Part shown: in pieces, positions 24,708 to 32,379 of the stretch
Numbering within the stretch: the first letter of the stretch is position 1
Layout: each line of letters opens with the position of its first letter
NCBI GenBank assembly: GCA_013286805.1
Contig: JABDEY010000012.1
Location: forward strand, 1-39,466
Reading direction: 5' to 3'
Origin: Bacteroidota bacterium
GTDB lineage: Bacteria; Bacteroidota; Bacteroidia; JABDFU01
Length of the DNA: 39,466 nucleotides
Translations under genes and position numbers: made by a program
Notes under the pieces: model-generated
Told to the model about the DNA's origin: nothing
Seen by the model: only the letters and a program-made list of their open reading frames with translations
The model's database searches: none

Positions 24708-26708
24708 ATGAAAAAAGTACTTCTTTCTGTAATTATATTGATGGGGATTGGCATAAGTGTCTTTGCTCAGAAAAAGTCAGGCAAAGAAAAAAGAGGGGAT
24801 AAATATTATTTTGTTTATTCCTTTGGTAAAGCCATTGACGCATATACGCATGCAAAAAACCTGAGCCTGGAGGGGCAACGCAGACTGGCAAAAAGTTACA
24901 GTGATCTGAATGAAACTGCACAGGCGGAGGAGGCCTATTCAAAATTGACAGGCACTCCGGGAGGTAATCTGCCACTGGATGATTACAACTATGCCAGAGT
25001 TTTACAGGCCAATGGGAAGTATGAACTTGCGGATGTCTGGATGGGAAAGTTTATAGACAGTCTGCCAGGGGATTTACGGGCTAAGGATTATGCCGCTAAT
25101 CATTCAGGCAGAAGCAATTTGTCTGAAGATAAAGGGAAGTATAAAACAGATCATTTGAATTTTAATACTGATGCCGAAGATTTTGGACCTTGCTATTATA
25201 AAAATCAACTTGTTTTTTCATCCAGCAGGACGGAGTCAAAAAAGAAATATAATTGGAACGGCAAGCCATTTTTAGATATGTATATGGCCGATCTGGATGG
25301 AGATCAGCTGAAAACACCTTCCATTTTCGATAAAAGCCTGAACGGTAAGCTGCATGATGGGCCTGCAAGTTTTAACAAGGATGGAACCTATATGGCGTTT
25401 ACCAGAAATGACTACTCAACTAAAAAGAAGAATCATGTAGTGCGGATTCAAATTTGTTTTAGTACTTACAAAGATGGAAAATGGTCAACACCTGAACCAT
25501 TTGCATTAAATAATACAAATTATTCGGTAGGACAACCTTGTTTGTCAGCCGATGGAAATACCATGTATTTTTCAAGTGATATGCCCGGCGGTTGCGGAGG
25601 AGCGGATATATATAGAGTCAAAAAAGATACGGTGGGAACCTGGGGAGTAGCAGAAAATCTGGGAGACAAAATAAATACTGAAGGAGATGAATTGTTTCCC
25701 TTTTTTGAGGAAAATAACGGAATCCTGTTTTTCTCTTCCAACGGCCGTTTTGGTCTGGGTGGTCTTGATATTTTTATCGCACCGGAAAAAGATGCAGGTT
25801 TTGGGGTCGCCAGAAATGCAGGGTTTCCGGTGAATACAGCGAATGATGATTTTGCATTTATTGTAAATGATAAATTGACTAAAGGATATTTATCCACCAA
25901 CAGAGCAGGTGGAAGCGGGGATGATGACATTTATTCAGTTGACATAATAAAAGATCTGGATATCGGGAAAAGGCTACAGGGAATAGCAAAGGATAAAGAT
26001 GCCAATCCGATACCAAATACGGCCATAGCATTACTGGATGAGAAAGACAAGGTAATTGACAGCCTGACTACCAAAGCAGATGGAGCCTATACATTCCTGG
26101 TGGATGCAGGTAAAAATTTCAAATTGGTTGGTAAAAAAGACAACTACCTGAAAGGAGAAGCTTTAGCTAATACGTTCGGCAGGGAATTTACAATAAAAGC
26201 GGACGTTGTACTTCTCAACAGAGAAGATAATATCGCTAAGCAGATAACTGTGGGTGCCGATTTAGGTAAAATTTTGGAACTGAATCCGGTTAACCTGGGC
26301 GACCTCAGTAGCACAACCGCTTACTTTGATCTGGACAAATATAATATTCGTCCGGATGCAGAGGTTGAATTGGGGAAGGTTGTCAAAGTTATGAATGATT
26401 ACCCGGAGATGAATGTGGAAGTGCGTTCATATACAGATTGCCGTGCATCCAAAGAATACAACCAGATACTTTCAGATAAGAGAGCTAAAGTTTCCGCCTG
26501 GTACATAAAGAAACGAATTACAAAACCTGAACGTGTTTCCGGTAAAGGATTCGGTAAAACCAAAATGGTAAACGGATGTGCATGTGATGGTGATGTTATT
26601 TCAGATTGCACAGAAGATCAGCACCAGCAAAACAGGCGCAGTGAATTTATCATAATGAAAAATACTCCAAACAACAATAATCTTTTAACGGACGTACTTG
26701 CAAAATAG
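24708..26708 (+). CDS. PorE-like OmpA-family protein with TPR, propeller and CRD domains
   Basis: A 666-residue protein: signal peptide (about 1-21, ending VFAQ), TPR-like helices (about 30-130), PD40/WD40-like propeller blades (about 150-420; FSSSRTES, YFSSDMPGGCGGADIY, FFSSNGRFGLGGLDIF), a carboxypeptidase-regulatory-like beta domain (about 430-500) and a C-terminal OmpA peptidoglycan-binding domain (about 535-655; TTAYFDLDKYNIRPDA, SDKRAKVSAWYI, NRRSEFII). This order matches PorE of the type IX system, which ties the machinery to peptidoglycan. Many Bacteroidota carry several paralogs next to PorP genes, so this is probably a cargo-specific copy and not the core subunit (inference). Confidence 0.92.
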   Translation: MKKVLLSVIILMGIGISVFAQKKSGKEKRGDKYYFVYSFGKAIDAYTHAKNLSLEGQRRLAKSYSDLNETAQAEEAYSKLTGTPGGNLPLDDYNYARVLQANGKYELADVWMGKFIDSLPGDLRAKDYAANHSGRSNLSEDKGKYKTDHLNFNTDAEDFGPCYYKNQLVFSSSRTESKKKYNWNGKPFLDMYMADLDGDQLKTPSIFDKSLNGKLHDGPASFNKDGTYMAFTRNDYSTKKKNHVVRIQICFSTYKDGKWSTPEPFALNNTNYSVGQPCLSADGNTMYFSSDMPGGCGGADIYRVKKDTVGTWGVAENLGDKINTEGDELFPFFEENNGILFFSSNGRFGLGGLDIFIAPEKDAGFGVARNAGFPVNTANDDFAFIVNDKLTKGYLSTNRAGGSGDDDIYSVDIIKDLDIGKRLQGIAKDKDANPIPNTAIALLDEKDKVIDSLTTKADGAYTFLVDAGKNFKLVGKKDNYLKGEALANTFGREFTIKADVVLLNREDNIAKQITVGADLGKILELNPVNLGDLSSTTAYFDLDKYNIRPDAEVELGKVVKVMNDYPEMNVEVRSYTDCRASKEYNQILSDKRAKVSAWYIKKRITKPERVSGKGFGKTKMVNGCACDGDVISDCTEDQHQQNRRSEFIIMKNTPNNNNLLTDVLAK

Positions 26709-26753
26709 ACACCTGTAAATAAGACAGAAAATTTAATTAATACACCTGATATT

Positions 26754-27344
26754 ATGAAAAAGTTAACTTTCGCTAATGCCCTGATCCTTTCCCTACTTTC
26801 GCTAAACAGCATTGCACAGGAATCAACACTTACTCCTTCCAATTCCACGGAAGTTTCAGAAAAATATGGACAGGTTTTGAACCTTGGTCTCGGCGTTGGC
26901 TATTTTGGATACATAGGACATTCAGTACCTGTGCTGCATGCGGACTATGAGTTTGCTGTGGCAAGCAACTTTACCCTTGCACCCTTCATTTCATACGCAG
27001 CTTATCAAAACTATTACTATTGGGGAGATGCCCAAAATGGATATAAGGATTACTATTACAGCCAGACAGTAATGCCTGTTGGAGTTAAAGGTTCTTATTA
27101 TTTCGATCAATTACTAAATGCCGGACCTAAATGGGATTTTTACCTGGCCTGTTCTGTCGGATTTGTAATAAACAGTACAATATGGGAAAACGGGTATTAT
27201 GGTAAAACCGTCCAGAATCAGGGTACCAGTGCCCTATACCTCGATTTTCATATTGGGACAGAGTACCATGTAAATCGAAAAATGGGTTTACTGCTTGATC
27301 TTTCGACAGAAGCTTCCGCATTAGGCATTGCCATTCATTTTTAA
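26754..27344 (+). CDS. Outer-membrane beta-barrel protein
   Basis: A 196-residue protein with a signal peptide (about 1-20, ending SIAQ) and alternating Tyr-rich strands (SYAAYQNYYYWGD, MPVGVKGSYYFDQ, KWDFYLACSVGF, LYLDFHIGTEYHVN, LLLDLSTEASALGIAIHF). This fits a small outer-membrane barrel of the OmpA/porin-like type. It lies 45 bases after the PorE-like gene and may be part of the same unit. The specific function is unknown. Confidence 0.8.
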   Translation: MKKLTFANALILSLLSLNSIAQESTLTPSNSTEVSEKYGQVLNLGLGVGYFGYIGHSVPVLHADYEFAVASNFTLAPFISYAAYQNYYYWGDAQNGYKDYYYSQTVMPVGVKGSYYFDQLLNAGPKWDFYLACSVGFVINSTIWENGYYGKTVQNQGTSALYLDFHIGTEYHVNRKMGLLLDLSTEASALGIAIHF

Positions 27345-27350
27345 CCCCTT

Positions 27351-27391
27351 CCCCTTAAAAATGATATAAATCATCGTTTTAACTGACGGGG
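27351..27391 (+). terminator. Possible hairpin terminator after the beta-barrel gene
   Basis: CCCC at 27351-27354 can pair with GGGG at 27388-27391, and ATGAT pairs with ATCAT inside. The T tract after it is poor (ATTATAACTATTTC), so the call is weak. Confidence 0.3.
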
Positions 27392-27430
27392 ATTATAACT
27401 ATTTCTTTATTGAGTTATTAATTTTGATGT

Positions 27431-27491
27431 GAATAATGTAAGTTATTTAGGAATAACTGTAACAGGAATGAGCCCTATTCAATGATCTTTG
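27431..27491 (+). promoter_or_regulatory. Tandem-box promoter module upstream of the small stress cassette
   Basis: Outer box GAATAATGTAA at 27431-27441 (continuing GTTATT, as at 4191 and 8834), inner TGTAACA at 27458-27464, -7 box GATCTTTG at 27484-27491. The ATG at 27496 lies at the predicted transcription start. Confidence 0.72.
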
Positions 27492-27495
27492 ATGT

Positions 27496-27711
27496 ATGAA
27501 AAAAACCACACTTAATGCTGATAGTACCAGTCCGGATGAAAATGCAGACAAGACAGGAACGGATACCAACGCTGATAAAACCCGGACTTCAGACCCTGAA
27601 GAGGAGAAAAGGGCTAATAAGTTTGATAAACCAGGAAGGGAAATCAACCCTGACAGGACTGAAATTGATACGAAAGCAGATAAAACAAAACAAGAAAACA
27701 AGACATCTTAG
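27496..27711 (+). CDS. Small disordered charged protein
   Basis: A 71-residue protein rich in Asp, Glu, Lys and Thr, with the short block ADKT three times (NADKTGTD, NADKTRTSD, KADKTKQ). It has no hydrophobic segment and no signal peptide and is predicted to be unfolded. No family is recognised. Support for a real gene comes from the promoter module placed exactly at its ATG and from the following stress genes. It could act as a hydrophilin-like stress protein (inference from composition). Confidence 0.6.
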   Translation: MKKTTLNADSTSPDENADKTGTDTNADKTRTSDPEEEKRANKFDKPGREINPDRTEIDTKADKTKQENKTS

Positions 27712-27735
27712 CTTAACTAATAAAAAATAAAAATC

Positions 27736-27891
27736 ATGGGAAATTTACTTTATGGCTTTGCGGTAATTCTGGTTATTCTATGGGCAATTGGATTCATCGG
27801 ATACAATATCGGAGGAATAATACATATTCTTTTAGTAATAGCACTCATTTCAGTAATCCTGAGAATTATTCGCGGCAAAAGCACACTTTAA
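27736..27891 (+). CDS. Small membrane protein of the lmo0937 family
   Basis: A 51-residue protein with two hydrophobic segments (about 4-22 and 28-43) and a short basic end (RIIRGKSTL). The N-terminal MGNLLYGFAVILVILWAIG and the central IGGIIHILLVIA fit the lmo0937/DUF5670 family, which often occurs near stress genes such as CsbD and YtxH proteins. It starts 24 bases after the charged protein gene, preceded by a short A-rich leader. The function is unknown. Confidence 0.85.
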   Translation: MGNLLYGFAVILVILWAIGFIGYNIGGIIHILLVIALISVILRIIRGKSTL

Positions 27892-27927
27892 AATTTACAC
27901 AATGTAAAGAGGTAAAATTCAACTAAA

Positions 27928-28173
27928 ATGGAAAAATCGAACAACACCGGAAAAATTGTCGGAGCAATGTTAATAGGCGCAGTCATTGGCGGAGCTCTTG
28001 GAATTCTGTTTGCACCCAACAAAGGCAGCGAAACACGCAGAAAACTTTCTGCCAAAGGAGAAGACCTGACAGATGCAATGAAAGATAAATTCAATGAATT
28101 CCTGGAGGAAATAAAGGTGGAGGTAGAGGCAGCAAAAGACAAGGCAACGGAATATATGAAAAATGGAAACTAA
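27928..28173 (+). CDS. YtxH domain protein
   Basis: An 81-residue protein with a Gly-rich membrane segment (about 9-27; GAMLIGAVIGGALGILFAP, followed by NKGSETRRKL) and a charged amphipathic helix to the end. This is the YtxH layout, a family of small stress-associated envelope proteins. Its end overlaps the next gene by 11 bases, which indicates coupling. Confidence 0.9.
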   Translation: MEKSNNTGKIVGAMLIGAVIGGALGILFAPNKGSETRRKLSAKGEDLTDAMKDKFNEFLEEIKVEVEAAKDKATEYMKNGN

Positions 28174-28522
28174 AGCAGGTCTGTTCGAACCTCTTTTGGA
28201 AAGAGCCGAACGGTACAGTAAGACCACTTTAAAATTGGTAAAGTTAAAAGTGCTGGATAAAACAGCAGATGTGCTGGCTTCTGTTGTATTGAGGCTATTG
28301 ATTGGAATCGTTCTGGGTGCTTTTCTGCTTATTTTAAGTATAGCAGCAGCCCTTTGGTTAGGTGAAATTCTTGGTAAGAGTTACTATGGATTTCTTATGG
28401 TGGCAGCCTTTTATGGCCTTGTTGGAATTGTTTGCCTCGCTTCACGGTCGGCGATCAAAACCCATATATACCATACAATTGTTGCACGAAGCTTAACTGA
28501 TGACCAATACAAAAATGAATAG
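28163..28522 (+). CDS. Phage-holin-superfamily-like membrane protein
   Basis: A 119-residue protein with an N-terminal amphipathic helix and two membrane segments (about 38-65 and 72-95; IVLGAFLLILSIAAALWLGE and YYGFLMVAAFYGLVGIVCLA). The layout fits the putative holin-like DUF1469/holin-X family often found after YtxH genes. It is a cellular stress-linked protein by context and there is no phage nearby. It overlaps the genes on both sides. Confidence 0.75.
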   Translation: METKAGLFEPLLERAERYSKTTLKLVKLKVLDKTADVLASVVLRLLIGIVLGAFLLILSIAAALWLGEILGKSYYGFLMVAAFYGLVGIVCLASRSAIKTHIYHTIVARSLTDDQYKNE

Positions 28523-28919
28523 CCGCTTGGATCTGAAGAGAACAATTAAGCAATTGGAAATAGAGCAGGTTCTGGAATGGACGCTGTTAAAAGGAGAGTT
28601 TCATGCTGCCTGTGAGAGCCTTAAACCTTCAAGTCTGATAAAGGAAACATTCAAAGATCTGGCTTCTTCCCCGGATTTTAAGGATAACCTTCTCGGAACC
28701 ACAGTTGGATTGGCAGCTGGAGGTTTAACTAAAGCGCTGATTACGGGAGGAACTCATAATCCATTAAAAAAGATTTTGGGATCCCTCCTTCAAATAGGGA
28801 TCACCACCCTTGTGGCAAAAAATCCGGAGACAATAAAATGGATGGCCGGAAATATTTTCACATTTTTCAGCAGAAAAAGAGAAGCTAAAGCAGGGAAATC
28901 CCATGAGCGCTTCGTATAA
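28500..28919 (+). CDS. Hypothetical protein of the stress cassette
   Basis: A 139-residue protein with no family I recognise. The N-terminal half is helical and charged (LDLKRTIKQLEIEQVLEW), and two mildly hydrophobic segments follow (about 64-82, LLGTTVGLAAGGLTKALI, and about 90-107). The end is basic. It overlaps the holin-like gene by 23 bases and the AI-2E-family gene by 17. Met at residue 6 (28515) is a possible alternative start. A peripheral or hairpin membrane association is likely. Confidence 0.7.
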   Translation: MTNTKMNSRLDLKRTIKQLEIEQVLEWTLLKGEFHAACESLKPSSLIKETFKDLASSPDFKDNLLGTTVGLAAGGLTKALITGGTHNPLKKILGSLLQIGITTLVAKNPETIKWMAGNIFTFFSRKREAKAGKSHERFV

Positions 28920-30006
28920 AATACCCTTTTATGCAAAGACGGCCCTCATTTGTATCGGGCTGTTTGCTTTTATAAGTGTATTGTATATCGGTCAGAATAT
29001 TATTGTACCACTTGTTTACGCCACACTTATTTCCATAGTATTAAGTCCAATCGTAAATTTCCTGGTGAAAATAGGACTAAACCGTATTCTGGCGATCGGA
29101 ATTACCATAATAATTGTTTGCATCGTAGCCGTATCAATCATTGCATTACTTTCAGTTCAGGTAAGCAGGTTAGGTGATTCCTTCCCCAGACTCGTTGGAA
29201 AATTTAATGAACTTCTTCAGCAGACAGAAAGCTGGATTTCTGCACATTTTAAAATAAGTGCCTCACGTATCCAGGGGTGGGTTGAACTGACAAATGCAGA
29301 AGTCATAACCCGGTTTCGTTCCCTGATAGGCCAAACCCTGATCAACATTGGTAGCGTACTGGTTATATTGATTCTGATCCCTGTTTATATTTTTATGTTG
29401 TTATTTTACCAGCCCTTACTGATTGAATTCATCCATAAATTATTTCGGGCGAACAGGCTTATAGCTGTGGATGAGGTGCTTGCTGCGATAAAAAGACTCA
29501 TTAGAAGTTACCTCGTGGGCTTGCTGACGGAGGCCTTGATTGTTGCCATATTGGATGCTTCCAGCCTGTTGATAATTGGAATTGATTATGCTATCCTGCT
29601 TGGAGTTATTGGTGCTCTTCTGAATGTTATTCCTTATATAGGAGGGATCCTTGGCGCCTCCTTACCTATTCTTATTGCGCTTGCCACCAAATCTCCGCTG
29701 TATGTATTGCTCGTGATCGGTGCATATATGATCATTCAGTTTGTCGACAACCACCTTATTATACCAACCATAGTAGCCTCGAAAGTTCAGATAAATGCAT
29801 TGGTGTCTGTTATTGTTGTACTTGCAGGGGCTGCTTTATGGGGGTTACCCGGGATGCTGGTTTCCATTCCGCTGACAGGAATTCTGAAAGTTGTTTTTGA
29901 CCACATTGATGGCCTGAAACCCTGGGGTTATTTGTTGGGGAATACCGTACCGGGAGCACCCAAAGCGATCTTCTTTAAAAAGAATAAAAAAGCGGAAGCG
30001 GTTTGA
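28903..30006 (+). CDS. AI-2E family transporter
   Basis: A 367-residue polytopic membrane protein with about eight segments and the family layout: two segments at the N terminus, a soluble linker (about 85-145), and a C-terminal half with PYIGGILGASLPI, VDNHLIIPTIVA and ALWGLPGMLVSIPLTGILK. Family members are annotated as AI-2 exporters, but many work as ion or solute transporters, so the substrate is open. It overlaps the stress gene before it and the mlaE gene after it, which links the stress cassette to the lipid transport genes. Confidence 0.9.
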   Translation: MSASYKIPFYAKTALICIGLFAFISVLYIGQNIIVPLVYATLISIVLSPIVNFLVKIGLNRILAIGITIIIVCIVAVSIIALLSVQVSRLGDSFPRLVGKFNELLQQTESWISAHFKISASRIQGWVELTNAEVITRFRSLIGQTLINIGSVLVILILIPVYIFMLLFYQPLLIEFIHKLFRANRLIAVDEVLAAIKRLIRSYLVGLLTEALIVAILDASSLLIIGIDYAILLGVIGALLNVIPYIGGILGASLPILIALATKSPLYVLLVIGAYMIIQFVDNHLIIPTIVASKVQINALVSVIVVLAGAALWGLPGMLVSIPLTGILKVVFDHIDGLKPWGYLLGNTVPGAPKAIFFKKNKKAEAV

Positions 30007-30848
30007 ACCCCCAGCCGATAGTTGGACCGGAGGCTGAAAAAACTCCTGAATTAAAGTCTCCGGATAATGCAGCTTCGGTTTTTCAACCACATTCTTTTCC
30101 TTTATATAGATTTTTTCTTGAAGTCACATTACTCACGAAATTCACCGCCCGCTATTTTAAGGAAGTCTTAAAACCACCTTATGAGTTCAATGAGCTCATC
30201 AGGCAATGCTATTTAATAGGTTATAAATCATTCCCTTTAGTTTCGGTAACAGGATTCATTATGGGGCTTGTATTAACCATACAATCCCGCCCTACGCTTG
30301 CTGAATTTGGAGCAGAATCCTGGCTGCCGGCAATGGTGGCAGTCTCCATCATACGCGAGATTGGCCCAGTGATAACCGCATTGATATTTGCAGGGAAAGT
30401 GGGATCAGGAATTGGTGCTGAGTTAGCCTCCATGAAAGTAACAGAACAAATTGATGCAATGGAAGTATCCGGCATGAATCCATTTAAATACATAGTTGTT
30501 ACGCGAATAGCAGCTGCAACGATTATGTTGCCGGCACTCGTAGTAATTGCAGATACCATTTCACTTTACGGAGCATACATCGGAGTCAACTTAAAAGGCG
30601 ATGTGAACGTGCATTTGTTCTTATCCCAGGTTTTTGAAAAATTGGCATTTATAGATGTTTTACCGGCACTGATCAAAACACTGTTCTTTGGATTTTCGGT
30701 TGGATTGATAGGCTGCTATAAAGGATATAATTCAAACAAAGGAACAGAGGGTGTGGGAGAAGCCGCCAATGCCTCAGTTGTTTATGCATCTTTAATGATT
30801 TTTATTATTGATATGATAGCGGTCCAGATAACAAGTTTTATGATGTGA
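30003..30848 (+). CDS. mlaE: MlaE-type ABC transporter permease
   Basis: A 281-residue inner-membrane permease of the MlaE family, which moves phospholipids between inner and outer membrane. Signature blocks are GFIMGLVLTIQSRPTLAEFG, SIIREIGPVITALIFAGKVGSGIGAELASMK, and EQIDAMEVSGMNPFKYIV. Start is TTG 30003, with the stop of the AI-2E gene overlapping. The first 30 residues are unlike the core and polar. It is followed by the ATPase with a four-base overlap. Confidence 0.93.
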   Translation: MNPQPIVGPEAEKTPELKSPDNAASVFQPHSFPLYRFFLEVTLLTKFTARYFKEVLKPPYEFNELIRQCYLIGYKSFPLVSVTGFIMGLVLTIQSRPTLAEFGAESWLPAMVAVSIIREIGPVITALIFAGKVGSGIGAELASMKVTEQIDAMEVSGMNPFKYIVVTRIAAATIMLPALVVIADTISLYGAYIGVNLKGDVNVHLFLSQVFEKLAFIDVLPALIKTLFFGFSVGLIGCYKGYNSNKGTEGVGEAANASVVYASLMIFIIDMIAVQITSFMM

Positions 30849-31579
30849 CCGAAATGGAGAAAATACTTGTTGAAATAGAACATTTAAAGAAAGCATTTGG
30901 CAGTAAAAATGTACTGATGGATATTAATTTAAGAATAAAAGAAGGAGAGAACCTGGTGGTACTTGGTAAGTCTGGCAGCGGAAAATCAGTTCTGATAAAG
31001 TGTATGGTTGGACTGATTGAACCCGATGAAGGAAAAATAAGTGTTTTAGGTAAATGCATTGGCGACCTGAAGGAAGACGAATTAAATCAGGTCAGGAAGA
31101 AAATTGGCTTTCTGTTTCAAAGCGGGGCTTTATATGATTCCATGACAGTAAGGGAAAACCTCGAATTTCCGCTCAGGGAGTTGAAATCAAAAAAAGAAGA
31201 AAAGGATCAGTTGGTTGTAGAAGCACTGCAGCATGTTGGGTTGGAGGAGGCCATTGATAAAATGCCTTCCGAACTTTCCGGAGGAATGAGGAAGCGTGTT
31301 GGTCTGGCCCGCACCTTGATATTAAAGCCTGAAATCATTTTGTACGACGAGCCAACGACCGGTCTTGATCCCATAACCTCTAAAGAAATCAGTAAACTCA
31401 TCATAGAGATTCAAAAAAAGCACAATACATCTTCGGTTATTATTACACATGATGTGGAATGTGCCCGGATCACAGGCGACCGGTTAGTTATTATTAAAGA
31501 AGGGGAATGTGTCGCCGAAGGGACATTTACGGAATTACAAAGTTCAAAAGATGAATGGGTTCGCTCATTTTTTGAATAG
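30845..31579 (+). CDS. mlaF: MlaF-type ABC transporter ATPase
   Basis: A 244-residue ATPase: Walker A in LGKSGSGKSVLIK, Q loop in LFQSGALYDS, signature LSGGMRKRVGLART, Walker B in IILYDEPTTGLDP and the switch His in ITHDVECA. The MRKRVGLAR variant of the signature region is typical of MlaF. GTG 30845 overlaps the permease stop; ATG 30854 is a possible start. It pairs with the permease before it and the MCE protein after it. Confidence 0.94.
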   Translation: MTEMEKILVEIEHLKKAFGSKNVLMDINLRIKEGENLVVLGKSGSGKSVLIKCMVGLIEPDEGKISVLGKCIGDLKEDELNQVRKKIGFLFQSGALYDSMTVRENLEFPLRELKSKKEEKDQLVVEALQHVGLEEAIDKMPSELSGGMRKRVGLARTLILKPEIILYDEPTTGLDPITSKEISKLIIEIQKKHNTSSVIITHDVECARITGDRLVIIKEGECVAEGTFTELQSSKDEWVRSFFE

Positions 31580-31624
31580 GATAGAGTCAACCAGTAATTA
31601 AATGCTAATAAATTAGAATGACAG

Positions 31625-32308
31625 ATGAAGAAAGCAGGAAATAAAATCAGACTGGGAATATTCGTTTCCATAAGCGTAGCGCTGTTTATAGCCGCCATCT
31701 ATTTTATTGGGCAACGGCAACAACTGTTTGGAACCACCTTCAGAATAAGCGGGATATTTAAAGATATCAGCGGACTTCAGGCTGGAAACAATGTCCGTTT
31801 CTCAGGCATTAATGTTGGAACGGTTGAAGACATCGAACAAATCACCGATACCACCGTAAGGGTTTACATGGTGATTGATGGACGCACACAGAAATTTATT
31901 AAGAACAATGCAAAAGCTGCCATTGGCTCCGATGGATTAATGGGGAATAAAATAGTCATCATAACTCCAGGCTCGGGTATCGCAAAAGAGATTGCAGATA
32001 ATGAGGTCATACAAACGGCAATACCCGTAAATATGGATGACATTTTTGCCAAATTGAAAGTGACCAGTGACAATGCTGCAACAATGACTGGTGATCTTGC
32101 AGCAATAATGGGGACAATGCGTTCAGGGAAAGGCACAATCGGAATGTTGTTGATGGATACTGTATTTTCTCAGAATTTAACAGATGCACTCATCAATATC
32201 AAACAAGGTGCTGGAGGATTCCAGCAAAACATGGAAGCAGCCAAACATAATTTTTTTCTAAAGGGATTTTTCAAGAAAAAAGACAAGGACATCAATACCA
32301 AAAAATAA
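31625..32308 (+). CDS. mlaD: MlaD-type MCE domain lipid-binding protein
   Basis: A 227-residue protein with one N-terminal membrane segment (about 10-28) and an MCE domain (about 36-115; FKDISGLQAGNNVRFSGINVGTVEDI, IGSDGLMGNKIVII), followed by a helical tail and a Lys-rich end. MCE proteins form a ring that guides lipids across the periplasm. Together with mlaE and mlaF it makes a core transporter; no mlaB or mlaC gene is seen here. It ends 71 bases from the convergent tamL gene. Confidence 0.92.
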   Translation: MKKAGNKIRLGIFVSISVALFIAAIYFIGQRQQLFGTTFRISGIFKDISGLQAGNNVRFSGINVGTVEDIEQITDTTVRVYMVIDGRTQKFIKNNAKAAIGSDGLMGNKIVIITPGSGIAKEIADNEVIQTAIPVNMDDIFAKLKVTSDNAATMTGDLAAIMGTMRSGKGTIGMLLMDTVFSQNLTDALINIKQGAGGFQQNMEAAKHNFFLKGFFKKKDKDINTKK

Positions 32309-32379
32309 AACGCTTCAAGCCTGAAATCTGGCCGGCAAATTTATGACTCACTGGTAATTTAGGTCAGGCAATTAATCGA

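Noticed and set aside
28163-28522. Holin-like protein as evidence of prophage
   Set aside because: No phage structural, lysis or integrase genes are near, and the gene lies inside a stress-protein cassette.
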